Part shown: positions 24,998 to 34,405 of the stretch, in pieces | How positions within the stretch are numbered: position 1 is the first letter of the stretch | How the letters are laid out: each line of letters starts with the position of its first letter | Assembly: GCA_034506255.1 (NCBI GenBank) | Contig: JAPDPX010000004.1 | Coordinates: 1 to 64,000 of the forward strand | Source of the DNA: a candidate division KSB1 bacterium | GTDB lineage: Bacteria > Zhuqueibacterota > Zhuqueibacteria > Zhuqueibacterales > Zhuqueibacteraceae | DNA: 64,000 nucleotides | Direction of reading: 5' to 3' | Made by a program: the position numbers and the translations under genes | The notes under the pieces: generated by a model | The model's input: the letters and a program-made list of their open reading frames with translations, nothing else | Told to the model about the DNA's origin: nothing | The model's database searches: none

Positions 24998-26350
24998 ATG
25001 CGCAAGATCACATTACCAGTCTTGCTGGGCTTGTTGCTGCCGCTCCTGCCAGGGCAGGCGCTGGCGCAGTTCGAAGACCCCAACAATGCGCGCCGCATTG
25101 TCTCGCAACGTTTTTTTGCCCGCTCGCTTGACCGGGAATTCGAATTGAATTTCCGTCGGGTGGGCGCCGCCGCCCTGGGGATGGGAGGGGCACACGTTGC
25201 CAGTTCCCGTTCTTTGGAGACCATGCTTTGGAGTCCTGCCGGCCTGGCGCAAGCTCCCGGCCTGCGTCTCGCGGTGGATGGCAGCCTCAATCTCAACAGC
25301 CAGGAGGTCGCACTGCAACCGCTTGCCGGCATGAAAGTGGTTTCGGAAATTGCGCCGCGGCTGCTGCCCGGCTTCGCCGGTGCGGCTTATTCTTTCAGCC
25401 TGGGCGGGCGCCGGCTGACCGCCGGTTTCGCCTACCATCGCATGAGCCCGCTGGCGCAGAAGACCACCGACACCTTCTACATCTATCCTGCCGGCACCTC
25501 CGCGGAGGTGGAAACCCCCTCCGGCGGCCTCTACGCCGTCTCGCCCTTGCTGGCCGTCGATCTCCTGCCGCAACTCAGCCTGGGTGCCGGCTTTCACCTG
25601 CTGGATGGTTTTTCGAAGTACAAACTCGAGCTCAAATCCGTCTTTCTGGATCAAACAGTCTTTTATTCCTTCGTCGACGAGGAGGCATATTCCGGCTCAT
25701 TTGCAACAGTGGGCATTCAGGCCCGACCCATGGACTGGCTGGCACTGGGCGTCACGCTGACGCCCGGCTGGCGGTTTGAGATCGTGGAAAAAAGTGAGTC
25801 CGTCTCGCTTCCCACCCTCGTCGTTGCAGACACGATTGGTGTCAGTTATGAGACGCCCGCCAATTTGCTCAACAAGTTCGCGCTGGAACTCCCCATGTTT
25901 TACACCGTGGGTCTCGCGCTCAAACCACTGGCGCGTTTGACGCTGGCATTTGACTACGAAGCCAGACCCTGGGCATCCGCCCGGGTCTCCAACAACGGTG
26001 TGAAACAAGACGCCAGCCTGCTCGATGGCAATGCCATTCATCTCGGGCTGGAGTACCGCGCCGCCACCTCCGGGGTGGAATTCCCCCTCCGCCTGGGATT
26101 CTACACCGACCCCAGTCCCTACAAAGACCGTTATTTCAAAGGCCGGTATCTCGGCCGTCAAATTCAGACGAATGTGATGACCTTCGGCCTGGGTTTGCAC
26201 AAGGCCGCCTGGCAGGTGGACATGGCGTTCGAGCGCGGCACGCGCGAGATGCAGTGGTGGCTCAGTTCCGGCGATTTTTACAACGAGCGGCTTTCCACCA
26301 CCGAGCTGCGATTCAACGAGATCACCTTCACGCTCGCATACCGCTTTTGA
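24998..26350 (+). CDS. Outer-membrane beta-barrel protein (FadL/PorV-like)
   Basis: This 450-residue precursor has a clear signal peptide ending near ALAQ. RRVGAAALGMGGAHVASSRSLETMLWSPAGLA is the signature opening of FadL/PorV/PorQ-type barrels (a G-M-GG...NPAGLA-like motif). Alternating beta strands follow, ending in FTLAYRF with a terminal aromatic residue, as barrels recognised by BAM do. It probably moves hydrophobic compounds or partners exported proteins. It opens the envelope locus, 226 bp before a TonB-dependent receptor, and a weak hairpin plus T tract (about 26421-26440) lies between them. Confidence 0.8.
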   Translation: MRKITLPVLLGLLLPLLPGQALAQFEDPNNARRIVSQRFFARSLDREFELNFRRVGAAALGMGGAHVASSRSLETMLWSPAGLAQAPGLRLAVDGSLNLNSQEVALQPLAGMKVVSEIAPRLLPGFAGAAYSFSLGGRRLTAGFAYHRMSPLAQKTTDTFYIYPAGTSAEVETPSGGLYAVSPLLAVDLLPQLSLGAGFHLLDGFSKYKLELKSVFLDQTVFYSFVDEEAYSGSFATVGIQARPMDWLALGVTLTPGWRFEIVEKSESVSLPTLVVADTIGVSYETPANLLNKFALELPMFYTVGLALKPLARLTLAFDYEARPWASARVSNNGVKQDASLLDGNAIHLGLEYRAATSGVEFPLRLGFYTDPSPYKDRYFKGRYLGRQIQTNVMTFGLGLHKAAWQVDMAFERGTREMQWWLSSGDFYNERLSTTELRFNEITFTLAYRF

Positions 26351-26576
26351 ATCATTGTGGAGGAAAAGAGGAAAAATGGAGCTCTCCGGCACCGACGACC
26401 GGCGGTGTGCGGTGAGCGACCGGGATTGCCCGATTTTTTGAGTGGGGGGCCACGGCTCAGCCAGGCGTGAAAGCTCGCCGGAAAGTCTGAAGGCTTTGCC
26501 GGTGTGATCGCGGGCCCGGTGCCGGTTCTGCTGTACGCATCTGAACTCGCTCCAAGTGTAGAGTGGAGGTTGCGCA

Positions 26577-29369
26577 ATGAAGAAAATCATCCGCAGGAGT
26601 TTCGCCGGTGTGCTGGTGCTGCTGCTTTCCGGCGGTCTGCTGTTTGCCGGCACCACCGGCAAAATTGCGGGACGCGTCATTGACAAACAAACGGGTGAGC
26701 CTCTGGCCGGGGCCAGCGTCATGATCGTGGGTACAACTCTGGGCGCCGCAGCCGATGCCAGCGGTTATTACTTCATTCTGCAGGTTCCGCCCGGCACCTA
26801 CTCCGTGCGTGCCACCGTGATCGGCTTCGAGCCGTTGACCGTCACCAAAGTGAAGGTGGCCGCCGACCTCACCACCAAAATCGACTTCGCCCTTTCGCCC
26901 ACCGTGCTGCAGCTCACCGAGGGCATGACCGTGGTGGCGGAACGGCCGATCATCGAGAAGGATGTGACCTTCAGCTCGCACCGCATGACCGCCGATCGCA
27001 TCGCAAACATGCCGACGGTTTCCGATGTGCGGGATTTGGTGGCGCGGCAGCCGGGGGTGGTGGGCGAAGGTCTGCACATCAACGTGCGCGGCGGCCGCAC
27101 CGGCGAAATGCTGTACGTGGTGGACGGTGTGGCTTCCCACGACCCTCATTTCAAGCAGGCCACCCGCACCACCGCGGAGCAAGTGGGACAGTTCACCTCC
27201 AACCCCGTGGATGAGTTGACGGCACGCAGTGGCGGCCTGTCGGTTCCCGCCAACGCCATTTCGGAGGTGGAAGTCATCACCGGCGGCTTCAATGCCGAAT
27301 ACGGCAACGCCATGTCGGGCATCGTCAATGTCGTCACCAAGGAGGGCGGCGCACAGCACACCGGCCGGGTGGTGTATCTCACCGATGATTTCGGCATTGG
27401 CCGCTTCAAAACTCCTTACGGCAACGGCACGCAACTGCGAACCTACTCGCACAACAGCGACCGTCTCGAACTCAGCTTCGGCGGTCCGGAGCCCATCACC
27501 ACGCATTTACTGCCGCGCCTGGGGATCAAGCTGCCGGTGCGGGAAATCACCTATTTTGTGGCCGGCTCGGGTTATTTCACCGATCTCACCACCGCCTTCG
27601 ATCTCGCCTATTACGCGCCCACCGGCGAGGATCGCTCCGAGGAAATCCGCGAGCTGAATCTGCTGGGCCTGAATCTGCTGCGTCTCGGCCTGCCCAACCG
27701 CATGGACAACCATTACAACTCGCTCGCCAACGTGAGCGTGCGTTTTTCACCGCGCATGAAACTCGTTTACAGCTATCAAACCGATCGCAGCTATTACGAT
27801 GAATACAACCACGCCTTCTCCCGCATTCCGGAGAATTTCTGGCAGCGCGACGAGCACTCGTTCGGTCATTCGTTGAAATGGACGCACACGCTCAGCGAGA
27901 AGACCTTTTATGATCTCGTGCTGAGTTATTCCGATCTGGACTATCGCCTCACGCCCGGCGGTCTGCTGCCGCCCGAGGTGCGCCAGCTCTATCTCGATCT
28001 CGGTGGTGTCACCGCGCGCGATGACGATCAGGACGGTTTCTACGAAGCCGGTTTCCCGGCACGCGGCACCTATCATCATCGCAACACCAAGACCTCGTCC
28101 CTCAAAATGGATCTCACCAGCCAGGTGCACCGCCGCCACCAACTCAAAACCGGTTTGGAAGTGGCCTACTACGAAATGTTCCTGGCCGAGATCAAATACC
28201 CCTATCGCTACAACGAGCGCTGGGATCCCGAAGCCGGCGGCACGCCCATCGACGACGGCCCCTGGCCGGCATTGGGCGCCTTCCGCGACTTTTACACCCG
28301 CACGCCCACCAACGCCGCCTTCTATGTGCAGGACAAGATCGAATATGAAAGCCTGATCGTCAATGTCGGCATGCGCTGGGACTTGTGGACGCCGGGCGCG
28401 CAGGTGGAAGACGATGTCGATGAAGGCACCAACCTCTTCGGCCGCAAATTCAAGATCACGTTCAATCCCCGGCTGGGTATCTCCCACCCCATCACCGACA
28501 AGGATATTCTCTACTTCCAATTCGGCCGTTTCACCCAGCAGGTGGATTATCAATTCCTGTTCATTCAGGACACCCAATCCTCCGGCGCGCTGCAGTTGCT
28601 CGGCAATCCCAACCTCGGCTCCGAAGAAACGACGCAATACGAGCTCGGCGTCAAGCATGCGTTCGGCGACGAAGTCCGGGTGGGCGCCACCGCCTTCTTC
28701 AAAGACTACAACGGCCTGCTCAACACCGAAACCCGCGGTCGGGAACCGTTCACCTACAGTGTCTACATCAACCGTGATTTCGGCAGCGCACGCGGCCTGG
28801 AGTTCTCGCTCGAGAAACGCTACAGCCACTTCACCTCCGGCTTCATCAACTACACCCTGGCCTATGCCACCGGCAAAAGTTCGAGCTATCGCCAGGGGTA
28901 TGATTATGGTGCGCGCGGCCAGCCCATACCGATTCGCGAATGGCCGCTGGACTGGGACGTGCGGCATTCGCTCAACGTCAATTTCGATTTTCGCGTGAAT
29001 TCGGGCGCGCGGCCCTCCCTCTTCGGCGTGCGCCTGCCGCCCGAGATGGGCGTGAATGTGGTCTGGCGCTTCGAGTCGGGCAAACCCTACACCCCCACCG
29101 GCCGCTCGAGTGATCAATACACCACGCGCAACTCCGCCCGCCTGCCCTATCGCACCTGGGTGGATGTGCGCGCCAACAAGGATTTTCGCTATGGAGGCCT
29201 GAAAACTTCCCTGCTGCTCGAGATCAAGAACCTCACCAACCGCCGCAATGCCCGCGCGATTTATGCAGAAACTGGCCAGGTGCTGGCGTTCTACCGGCCG
29301 CAGGATTTGAATCCCTCGGCCTTCACCGCCGGCCGCAACGTGCTGCTGGGTTTGGCGGTGGAATGGTGA
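26577..29369 (+). CDS. TonB-dependent receptor, module A
   Basis: This 930-residue outer-membrane protein has a signal peptide and a carboxypeptidase-regulatory-like domain (about 25-115; GKIAGRVIDKQTGEPLAGASV, then PPGTYSVRATVIGFE). A plug domain follows (about 120-250; VRDLVARQPGVV, then NVRGGRTGEMLYVVDGV and NAEYGNAMSGIVNVVTKEGG), with the rest a beta-barrel ending in LLGLAVEW. The architecture is SusC/CarboxypepD-receptor-like. The substrate is unknown, and no siderophore or glycan gene is nearby. It has the same order of neighbours as the receptor at 40015, whose first ~130 residues are clearly homologous. GGAGG precedes the ATG. Confidence 0.92.
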   Translation: MKKIIRRSFAGVLVLLLSGGLLFAGTTGKIAGRVIDKQTGEPLAGASVMIVGTTLGAAADASGYYFILQVPPGTYSVRATVIGFEPLTVTKVKVAADLTTKIDFALSPTVLQLTEGMTVVAERPIIEKDVTFSSHRMTADRIANMPTVSDVRDLVARQPGVVGEGLHINVRGGRTGEMLYVVDGVASHDPHFKQATRTTAEQVGQFTSNPVDELTARSGGLSVPANAISEVEVITGGFNAEYGNAMSGIVNVVTKEGGAQHTGRVVYLTDDFGIGRFKTPYGNGTQLRTYSHNSDRLELSFGGPEPITTHLLPRLGIKLPVREITYFVAGSGYFTDLTTAFDLAYYAPTGEDRSEEIRELNLLGLNLLRLGLPNRMDNHYNSLANVSVRFSPRMKLVYSYQTDRSYYDEYNHAFSRIPENFWQRDEHSFGHSLKWTHTLSEKTFYDLVLSYSDLDYRLTPGGLLPPEVRQLYLDLGGVTARDDDQDGFYEAGFPARGTYHHRNTKTSSLKMDLTSQVHRRHQLKTGLEVAYYEMFLAEIKYPYRYNERWDPEAGGTPIDDGPWPALGAFRDFYTRTPTNAAFYVQDKIEYESLIVNVGMRWDLWTPGAQVEDDVDEGTNLFGRKFKITFNPRLGISHPITDKDILYFQFGRFTQQVDYQFLFIQDTQSSGALQLLGNPNLGSEETTQYELGVKHAFGDEVRVGATAFFKDYNGLLNTETRGREPFTYSVYINRDFGSARGLEFSLEKRYSHFTSGFINYTLAYATGKSSSYRQGYDYGARGQPIPIREWPLDWDVRHSLNVNFDFRVNSGARPSLFGVRLPPEMGVNVVWRFESGKPYTPTGRSSDQYTTRNSARLPYRTWVDVRANKDFRYGGLKTSLLLEIKNLTNRRNARAIYAETGQVLAFYRPQDLNPSAFTAGRNVLLGLAVEW

Positions 29370-29779
29370 GATTTTGAGCACGAGGTATAAAAGTTTTCAA
29401 GGGGTGAGGTCGCCGCAGGCAAAATGCATTGGGCTGGCCGGCACAATCCCCGGAAGCACGCCATGAAAATGCCCCGGCGCAGGCAGACATGTTGTCTGTG
29501 CCACTCTTTCATGCGGAGGGGTGCCATGTGCGGCATGGCGATTACCCGCAAAAACGACCATGGCGCAAAGATTTTTTGAATGAACCGTCAAACCGTCAAG
29601 CGTGCAAAGCAATAAAAGCCTGGCGCTCACCGCGGCTCCGCAGTTCAAATTTGGTTGCCACGAAAATGCTGTAGCGCAGGCATCCGGCCGGCAGGCAGCC
29701 AGGAGAGTCTGCGCGGCATTTTCGTCGTGATTGGTGTGCAAACGCCCATGCCAGTTCCTGTGAAAGGGGGAATGATGTC
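29370..29779. other. Gap with two short repeats
   Basis: No gene was seen. It holds the palindrome at 29476-29502 and, near 29677-29705, a GCGCAGGCATCC motif followed by GGCCGGCAGG, like that beside 15999. The right end has AAGGGGG as ribosome-binding site of the next gene. Confidence 0.5.
29476..29502 (+). repeat. Small palindromic repeat (CAGACA/TGTCTG)
   Basis: GGCGCAGGCAGACATGTTGT begins an imperfect palindrome in which CAGACA pairs with TGTCTG around three bases. It shares GGCGCAG and GCAGACA with the copies at 16158 and 35421. Confidence 0.45.
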
Positions 29780-31750
29780 ATGATGCGAAATTTGGGATGG
29801 CTGATCATCGCGGCGGGCTTGACGGCCGGTGTCACCAGCGGCGCGGACACAACCGCCAAAAGTGTCAACCGGCGTGGCAGGACAGCGTCGCAAAGCCCGG
29901 CGCAGGCACCTTTCACGCAAAACAAAATGCATGATGTGGGAAACCTCAGGCTGATAGTGAGCAATTACGGTCAGTTCGGCTCGGACACGGAGCTCGGCTG
30001 CGAGTTCCCCGCCAATTCACATGTGAACTATCTTTATGTGGGTGCGATTTGGATCGGCGCGCTGGTGGACCTGCCCGACGGCGGCGTCGATACCCTCGTC
30101 TCCTATGGTTTTGACGGCGCCGAGATTTGGCGGGAGCTGTTTCCCGGCACCACTGCCGCCGATTCGATTCTGGTGCTCACCAACCAGCCGGGTTCGCCCA
30201 ATTACCACCCGGCGACGGTCTCCGAGCAGGACTTCATCGCGGTCTACACCGACACCAACACCACCTTTGCGTGGGAAGGACATCAAAGGCCGCTGGGCGT
30301 CAAGATCACCCAGAAGAGTTATGCCTGGAGCTATTCCTATGCCGAGGATTTCATCCTCTTCGACTATTTCATCGAGAACATCTCGCGCAGCCTCGGCAAG
30401 CCGCGCACCTTCAAAAAACTTTACATGGGGGTGTATATCGACGGCGACTGCGGCTTGACCTCCATTCCCCGTTATTCTGCTGATGATATCACCGGTTTCC
30501 TGCGGGTCAGTGATGACGGTGACACGGTCAACATTGCGTGGATCAAGGACAATGATGGCGACAACGGCGCCACTCCGGGCGTCACCGGCGTGCGGGTGCT
30601 GTTTCCGGATCCCAAAACCATTTCCTACAACTGGTGGGACCCACAACCAAAGAACAATTGGGGACCGACCAATCCCAACAACTCTTTCGACCATTCCGGC
30701 CATCCCAAAACCGACGCCCAGAAATATCGCATCATGTCAAACGGCGAGATCGATCCGGATCAAACCCGGTCAAATCCGCCACCGGGCATAGATCCCTCGG
30801 GCATGGACACGCGCTATTTTCTCTCCTTCGGTCCCTTCGAGGTGCCGCCCGACAGCACGCTCAAGCTGACTCTGGCCTACGTTGGCGGCCTGCCGGAAGG
30901 CGAGAAGGATGAATTCGATGACCTGGTTATCAATGCCCGCTGGGCGCGTGATGTTTATGAGAACCCGCCGGCCGACGGCATTCCAGATTTTGCCGGGCCG
31001 CCACCGCCGCCCGCACCCCGGCTTCAGGCCATCCCGGATGATCGCATGGTTACCTTGCGCTGGGACAATTCCTCGGAGTCTGCCATCGACCGCTTCACCG
31101 GCAAGAGGGATTTCCAGGGCTACCGCGTTTATCGCAGCCGCACTGGCGTGAAGGGCGAGTGGCAGTTGCTGGCAGAATTCGATCAAGTCGACGGCTTCGG
31201 GGCGGACACCGGCTTTGATGTCCTGGCGCCCACCCGCCATGCTGGCAGCGACACCGTGTGGTACACCTACGTGGATCGCGGCCTCACCAATGGCGAATTT
31301 TTCTACTATGCCGTCAGCGCGTTCGACAGCGGCTATGGGGCGACCGGGTTGGAGCCTCTGGAGAGCAATCCGCTGGCCAATGCAAGGCGGGTGGCGCCCT
31401 CTGCCGGCCCGGAAGCAAACCAGGCTCTCGCGGAAGTGCTGGTGGTGCCCAATCCCTACCGCCTGAGTGAGAATTATGCGACAATCGGCTGGGAACGCGG
31501 CACGGCGGACACCGACCGGCGCATCGATTTCACCAACCTGCCGCCGCAGTGCACCATTCGCATCTATTCACTCGCAGGTGATTTGGTGGCGACACTCGAC
31601 CATGATTATCCAACCCGCAGCGCGGTCAAGCACAGTGAATCGTGGAACATGGTGTCGCGCAACATTCAGGCGATCGCGAGCGGCGTCTATCTCTTTTCCG
31701 TCACTTCGCCGCAAGGCACGTATGTCGGCAAATTCGCCATTATTTATTAG
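29780..31750 (+). CDS. Large secreted protein with FN3 and VPNPY C-terminal domain, paralogue 1
   Basis: This 656-residue precursor has a signal peptide ending near SGAD. After a short linker come a conserved N-terminal block (RLIVSNYGQFGS, then CEFPANSHVNYLYVGAIWIG), a central region rich in aspartate loops (IKDNDGDNGATPG), and an FN3-like domain (about 415-510; VTLRWDNSSESAIDRF, FQGYRVYRSRTG). The C-terminal domain (about 555-656) begins LVVPNPYR and ends SGVYLFSVTSPQGTYVGKFAIIY. That tail resembles T9SS sorting domains but lacks the NPFNP form. Its neighbour at 32424 is a close duplicate of equal length. Function is unknown; secretion or surface attachment is inferred. Confidence 0.78.
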   Translation: MMRNLGWLIIAAGLTAGVTSGADTTAKSVNRRGRTASQSPAQAPFTQNKMHDVGNLRLIVSNYGQFGSDTELGCEFPANSHVNYLYVGAIWIGALVDLPDGGVDTLVSYGFDGAEIWRELFPGTTAADSILVLTNQPGSPNYHPATVSEQDFIAVYTDTNTTFAWEGHQRPLGVKITQKSYAWSYSYAEDFILFDYFIENISRSLGKPRTFKKLYMGVYIDGDCGLTSIPRYSADDITGFLRVSDDGDTVNIAWIKDNDGDNGATPGVTGVRVLFPDPKTISYNWWDPQPKNNWGPTNPNNSFDHSGHPKTDAQKYRIMSNGEIDPDQTRSNPPPGIDPSGMDTRYFLSFGPFEVPPDSTLKLTLAYVGGLPEGEKDEFDDLVINARWARDVYENPPADGIPDFAGPPPPPAPRLQAIPDDRMVTLRWDNSSESAIDRFTGKRDFQGYRVYRSRTGVKGEWQLLAEFDQVDGFGADTGFDVLAPTRHAGSDTVWYTYVDRGLTNGEFFYYAVSAFDSGYGATGLEPLESNPLANARRVAPSAGPEANQALAEVLVVPNPYRLSENYATIGWERGTADTDRRIDFTNLPPQCTIRIYSLAGDLVATLDHDYPTRSAVKHSESWNMVSRNIQAIASGVYLFSVTSPQGTYVGKFAIIY

Positions 31751-32423
31751 TCCGGTGTCCGGCCGGAAACGTTTCAGCCTCCGCTGAGCCGGTGATTTTC
31801 GTGCAACGATCAGAGGAGGAATATTTTGGCTCCCTGCTGCGCGCTGTGGGTGAAGCGCAACGCAGCGCGCTGCCGCCACCAAATTTCCCGGACGCTGATC
31901 GACGCAGAATCACGCTGATATTTATCTGTGGCAAGCTGGACAAGGCGGCGTCGCCAAAATCTCTGCGGCCAGAATGGTGTTTGCAGGCTAATTTGCCACA
32001 CCGCGCGCAGCATCCATCAGAAATGAAAATGAGTTTTCGTAGTAGTGCCTTCAGGCATAGACCCTGAAACTACTACATAAACCAAAGTATTTTAAGACAG
32101 CGCAATACCAGTTTGAATAGGCGCAGGCAGGGTTTGCGTCCCCTTTGACAGCGGTGATATGCCTGTCGCAGCTTTGGGTAGTGAGGTTGGTGATTGCATG
32201 CGACACGCCCGTTGCGACACGGGCGTATCGAATTCACGGGAGCGGGCGCGCCGTCCGCAGGGCGGGAGGCCTTTGTGGCGCTGGTGAAAAAGGCCACGGC
32301 GATCTGTCACGATCCGCAGGCTTGACGGCACTGGCATAAAAAACCAGACTGCTGATTCACCGCGAACGGTCGGCGGAGCTCGACGCGGGCTCCGCTGCGA
32401 TCGTCCCGCGAAGGGATGGAGAC
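31751..32423. other. Gap between the duplicated genes
   Basis: No gene was seen. It contains the REP-like palindrome at 32039-32076, an 8-bp hairpin ACGCCCGT (32205-32212)/ACGGGCGT (32219-32226), and GCGGAGC (32373-32379)/GCTCCGC (32389-32395) in the leader of the next gene. Confidence 0.55.
32039..32076. repeat. REP-like palindrome with GTAG flank
   Basis: GTAGTAGT (32039-32046) pairs with ACTACTAC (32069-32076), and inside, TTCAGG pairs with CCTGAA. The left half also folds alone as GTAG followed by TGCC-TTCA-GGCA, the layout of repetitive extragenic palindromes mobilised by RAYT transposases. No RAYT gene is in the window. Confidence 0.55.
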
Positions 32424-34394
32424 ATGAAGAAGCTACTCCTGTTGACAGTCTTGTTGTGGGCGGTCGCGCTGCCGGCCCATGCCGGCGACAAAGCGCGGCA
32501 CGAGGCGGCCAGGCACGGCCGGGACCGGGCGCCGGCCAAAGGCACGGCGCTGCCACCTTTCACCCAAACCAAGGCCCACCAAGTGGGCAACATCTGGCTG
32601 TCGGTCACCAATTTTGGTGAATTTGGTTCGCGCGGCCGGCGGCCGAGCTGCGAATTCCCCGCCAACTCCAACATCGAATATCTCTACGTTGGTTCGATTT
32701 GGATCGGCGCTTTGGTCGACAGGCCGGATGGCGGCGTGGATACCCTGGTTTCCTTCGGCTTCGACGGCTGGCAGGACTGGAACGAGCTTTTCCCCGGTAA
32801 TGCTGAGGCCGACTCGATTCTGGAATTGACCAATCGCCCGGGTGCGCCGACCTACAGCCCCGGCGCCGTTTCCGAGCAGGACTTCATCGCGGTCTACACC
32901 GACACCAACACCACCTTTGCGTGGGAAGGACATCAAAGGCCGCTGGGCGTCAAGATTACCCAGAAGAGTTATGCCTGGAGCTATTCCTACGCCGAGGATT
33001 TTGTCATCTTCGATTACTTGATCGAGAACATTTCGCGGCTGATCGGCAAGCCGCGCACCTTCAAAAAACTTTACATGGGGGTGTATATCGACGGCGACTG
33101 CGGCTTGACCTCCATTCCCCGTTATTATGCTGATGATATCACCGGTTTCCTGCGGGTGAATGATGATGGCGACACCGTCAACGTGGCGTGGATCAAGGAC
33201 AACGACGGCGACAATGGCGCCACCCCGGGCGTCACCGGCGTGCGTGTGCTCTTCCCGGATCCCAGGACCATTTCCTACAACTGGTGGGACCCGCCGACGG
33301 ATTGGGGGCCGACCAATCCCAATAATCCGTTCGACTATTCCGGCCATCCCGACACCGATGCCAAGAAATATCGCATCATGTCCAACGGCGAGATCGATCC
33401 GGATCAAACCAAGTCAAACCCGCCGCCAGGCATTGATCCTTCGGGTATGGACACGCGCTACTTTCTCTCCTTCGGTCCCTTCGAGGTGCCGCCCGACAGC
33501 ACGTTGAAACTGACGCTGGCTTACATTGGCGGCCAGCCGGAAGGCGAGCGCGATGAGTTCGATGACTTGGGCATCAATGCCCGCTGGGCGCGTGATGTTT
33601 ATGACAACCCGCCGGCCGACGGCAAGCCGGATTTCGCCGGGCCGCCGCCACCGCCCGCGCCCAACATGGAAGTGATTCCCAGCGACAAAACCGTCACCAT
33701 CCGCTGGGACAATTCCGCCGAGAGCACGGTCGATCGTTTCAGCCGGGTGCAGGACTTTCAGGGCTATCGTGTCTATCGCAGCCGCACTGGTGTGTTGAAC
33801 GAAATGGAATTGCTGGGTGAATATGATCAGATTGACGGCTATGGTTATGATTTTGGCTTCAGCGCGTTGAACCCAACCCTGGATCCCGCCACCGGCAGGA
33901 TTTGGTACACCTACATTGACCGCGGCCTGACCAATGGCGAATTTTTCTATTATGCGGTGACGGCGTTCGACAGTGGTTATGGCCCCACCGGGCTGGAGTC
34001 GCTGGAAAGCAGCCCGATCATCAATATGAAGAAGGTGGCGCCCTCCGCCGGGCCGGATGGAACGCAAGCCATCAGCGAAGTGCTGGTGGTGCCCAATCCC
34101 TACCGTCTCAGTGCAAATTATCCGGCGGCGGGCTGGGAACGCGGCACGGCAGATACCGACCGGCGCATCGATTTCACCAACCTGCCGCCGCGGTGCACCA
34201 TTCGCATCTATACGCTCGCGGGTGATCTGCTGGCCACGCTCGAACACGATTATCCCGCCCGCAGCGCGATCAAGCACAGTGAATCATGGAACATGGTGAC
34301 GCGCAACATTCAGGCGATCGCCAGCGGCGTCTATCTCTTTTCCGTCACTTCGCCGCAAGGCACGTATGTCGGCAAATTCGCGGTCATCTACTAA
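32424..34394 (+). CDS. Large secreted protein with FN3 and VPNPY C-terminal domain, paralogue 2
   Basis: A 656-residue tandem paralogue of the gene at 29780, with its own signal peptide (ending near AHAG). Beyond residue ~45 most positions are identical by eye, and stretches of DNA are nearly identical, for example 30227-30310 against 32875-32958, and the last ~85 bases of both genes. Differences cluster at the N-terminus, in residues 90-140, and around the FN3 domain (NMEVIPSDKTVTIRWDNSAE). AAGGGA precedes the ATG. Twelve bp after its stop comes the PorV-like gene, so the two are probably co-transcribed. Confidence 0.78.
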   Translation: MKKLLLLTVLLWAVALPAHAGDKARHEAARHGRDRAPAKGTALPPFTQTKAHQVGNIWLSVTNFGEFGSRGRRPSCEFPANSNIEYLYVGSIWIGALVDRPDGGVDTLVSFGFDGWQDWNELFPGNAEADSILELTNRPGAPTYSPGAVSEQDFIAVYTDTNTTFAWEGHQRPLGVKITQKSYAWSYSYAEDFVIFDYLIENISRLIGKPRTFKKLYMGVYIDGDCGLTSIPRYYADDITGFLRVNDDGDTVNVAWIKDNDGDNGATPGVTGVRVLFPDPRTISYNWWDPPTDWGPTNPNNPFDYSGHPDTDAKKYRIMSNGEIDPDQTKSNPPPGIDPSGMDTRYFLSFGPFEVPPDSTLKLTLAYIGGQPEGERDEFDDLGINARWARDVYDNPPADGKPDFAGPPPPPAPNMEVIPSDKTVTIRWDNSAESTVDRFSRVQDFQGYRVYRSRTGVLNEMELLGEYDQIDGYGYDFGFSALNPTLDPATGRIWYTYIDRGLTNGEFFYYAVTAFDSGYGPTGLESLESSPIINMKKVAPSAGPDGTQAISEVLVVPNPYRLSANYPAAGWERGTADTDRRIDFTNLPPRCTIRIYTLAGDLLATLEHDYPARSAIKHSESWNMVTRNIQAIASGVYLFSVTSPQGTYVGKFAVIY

Positions 34395-34405
34395 GGGAGC
34401 TGGTC

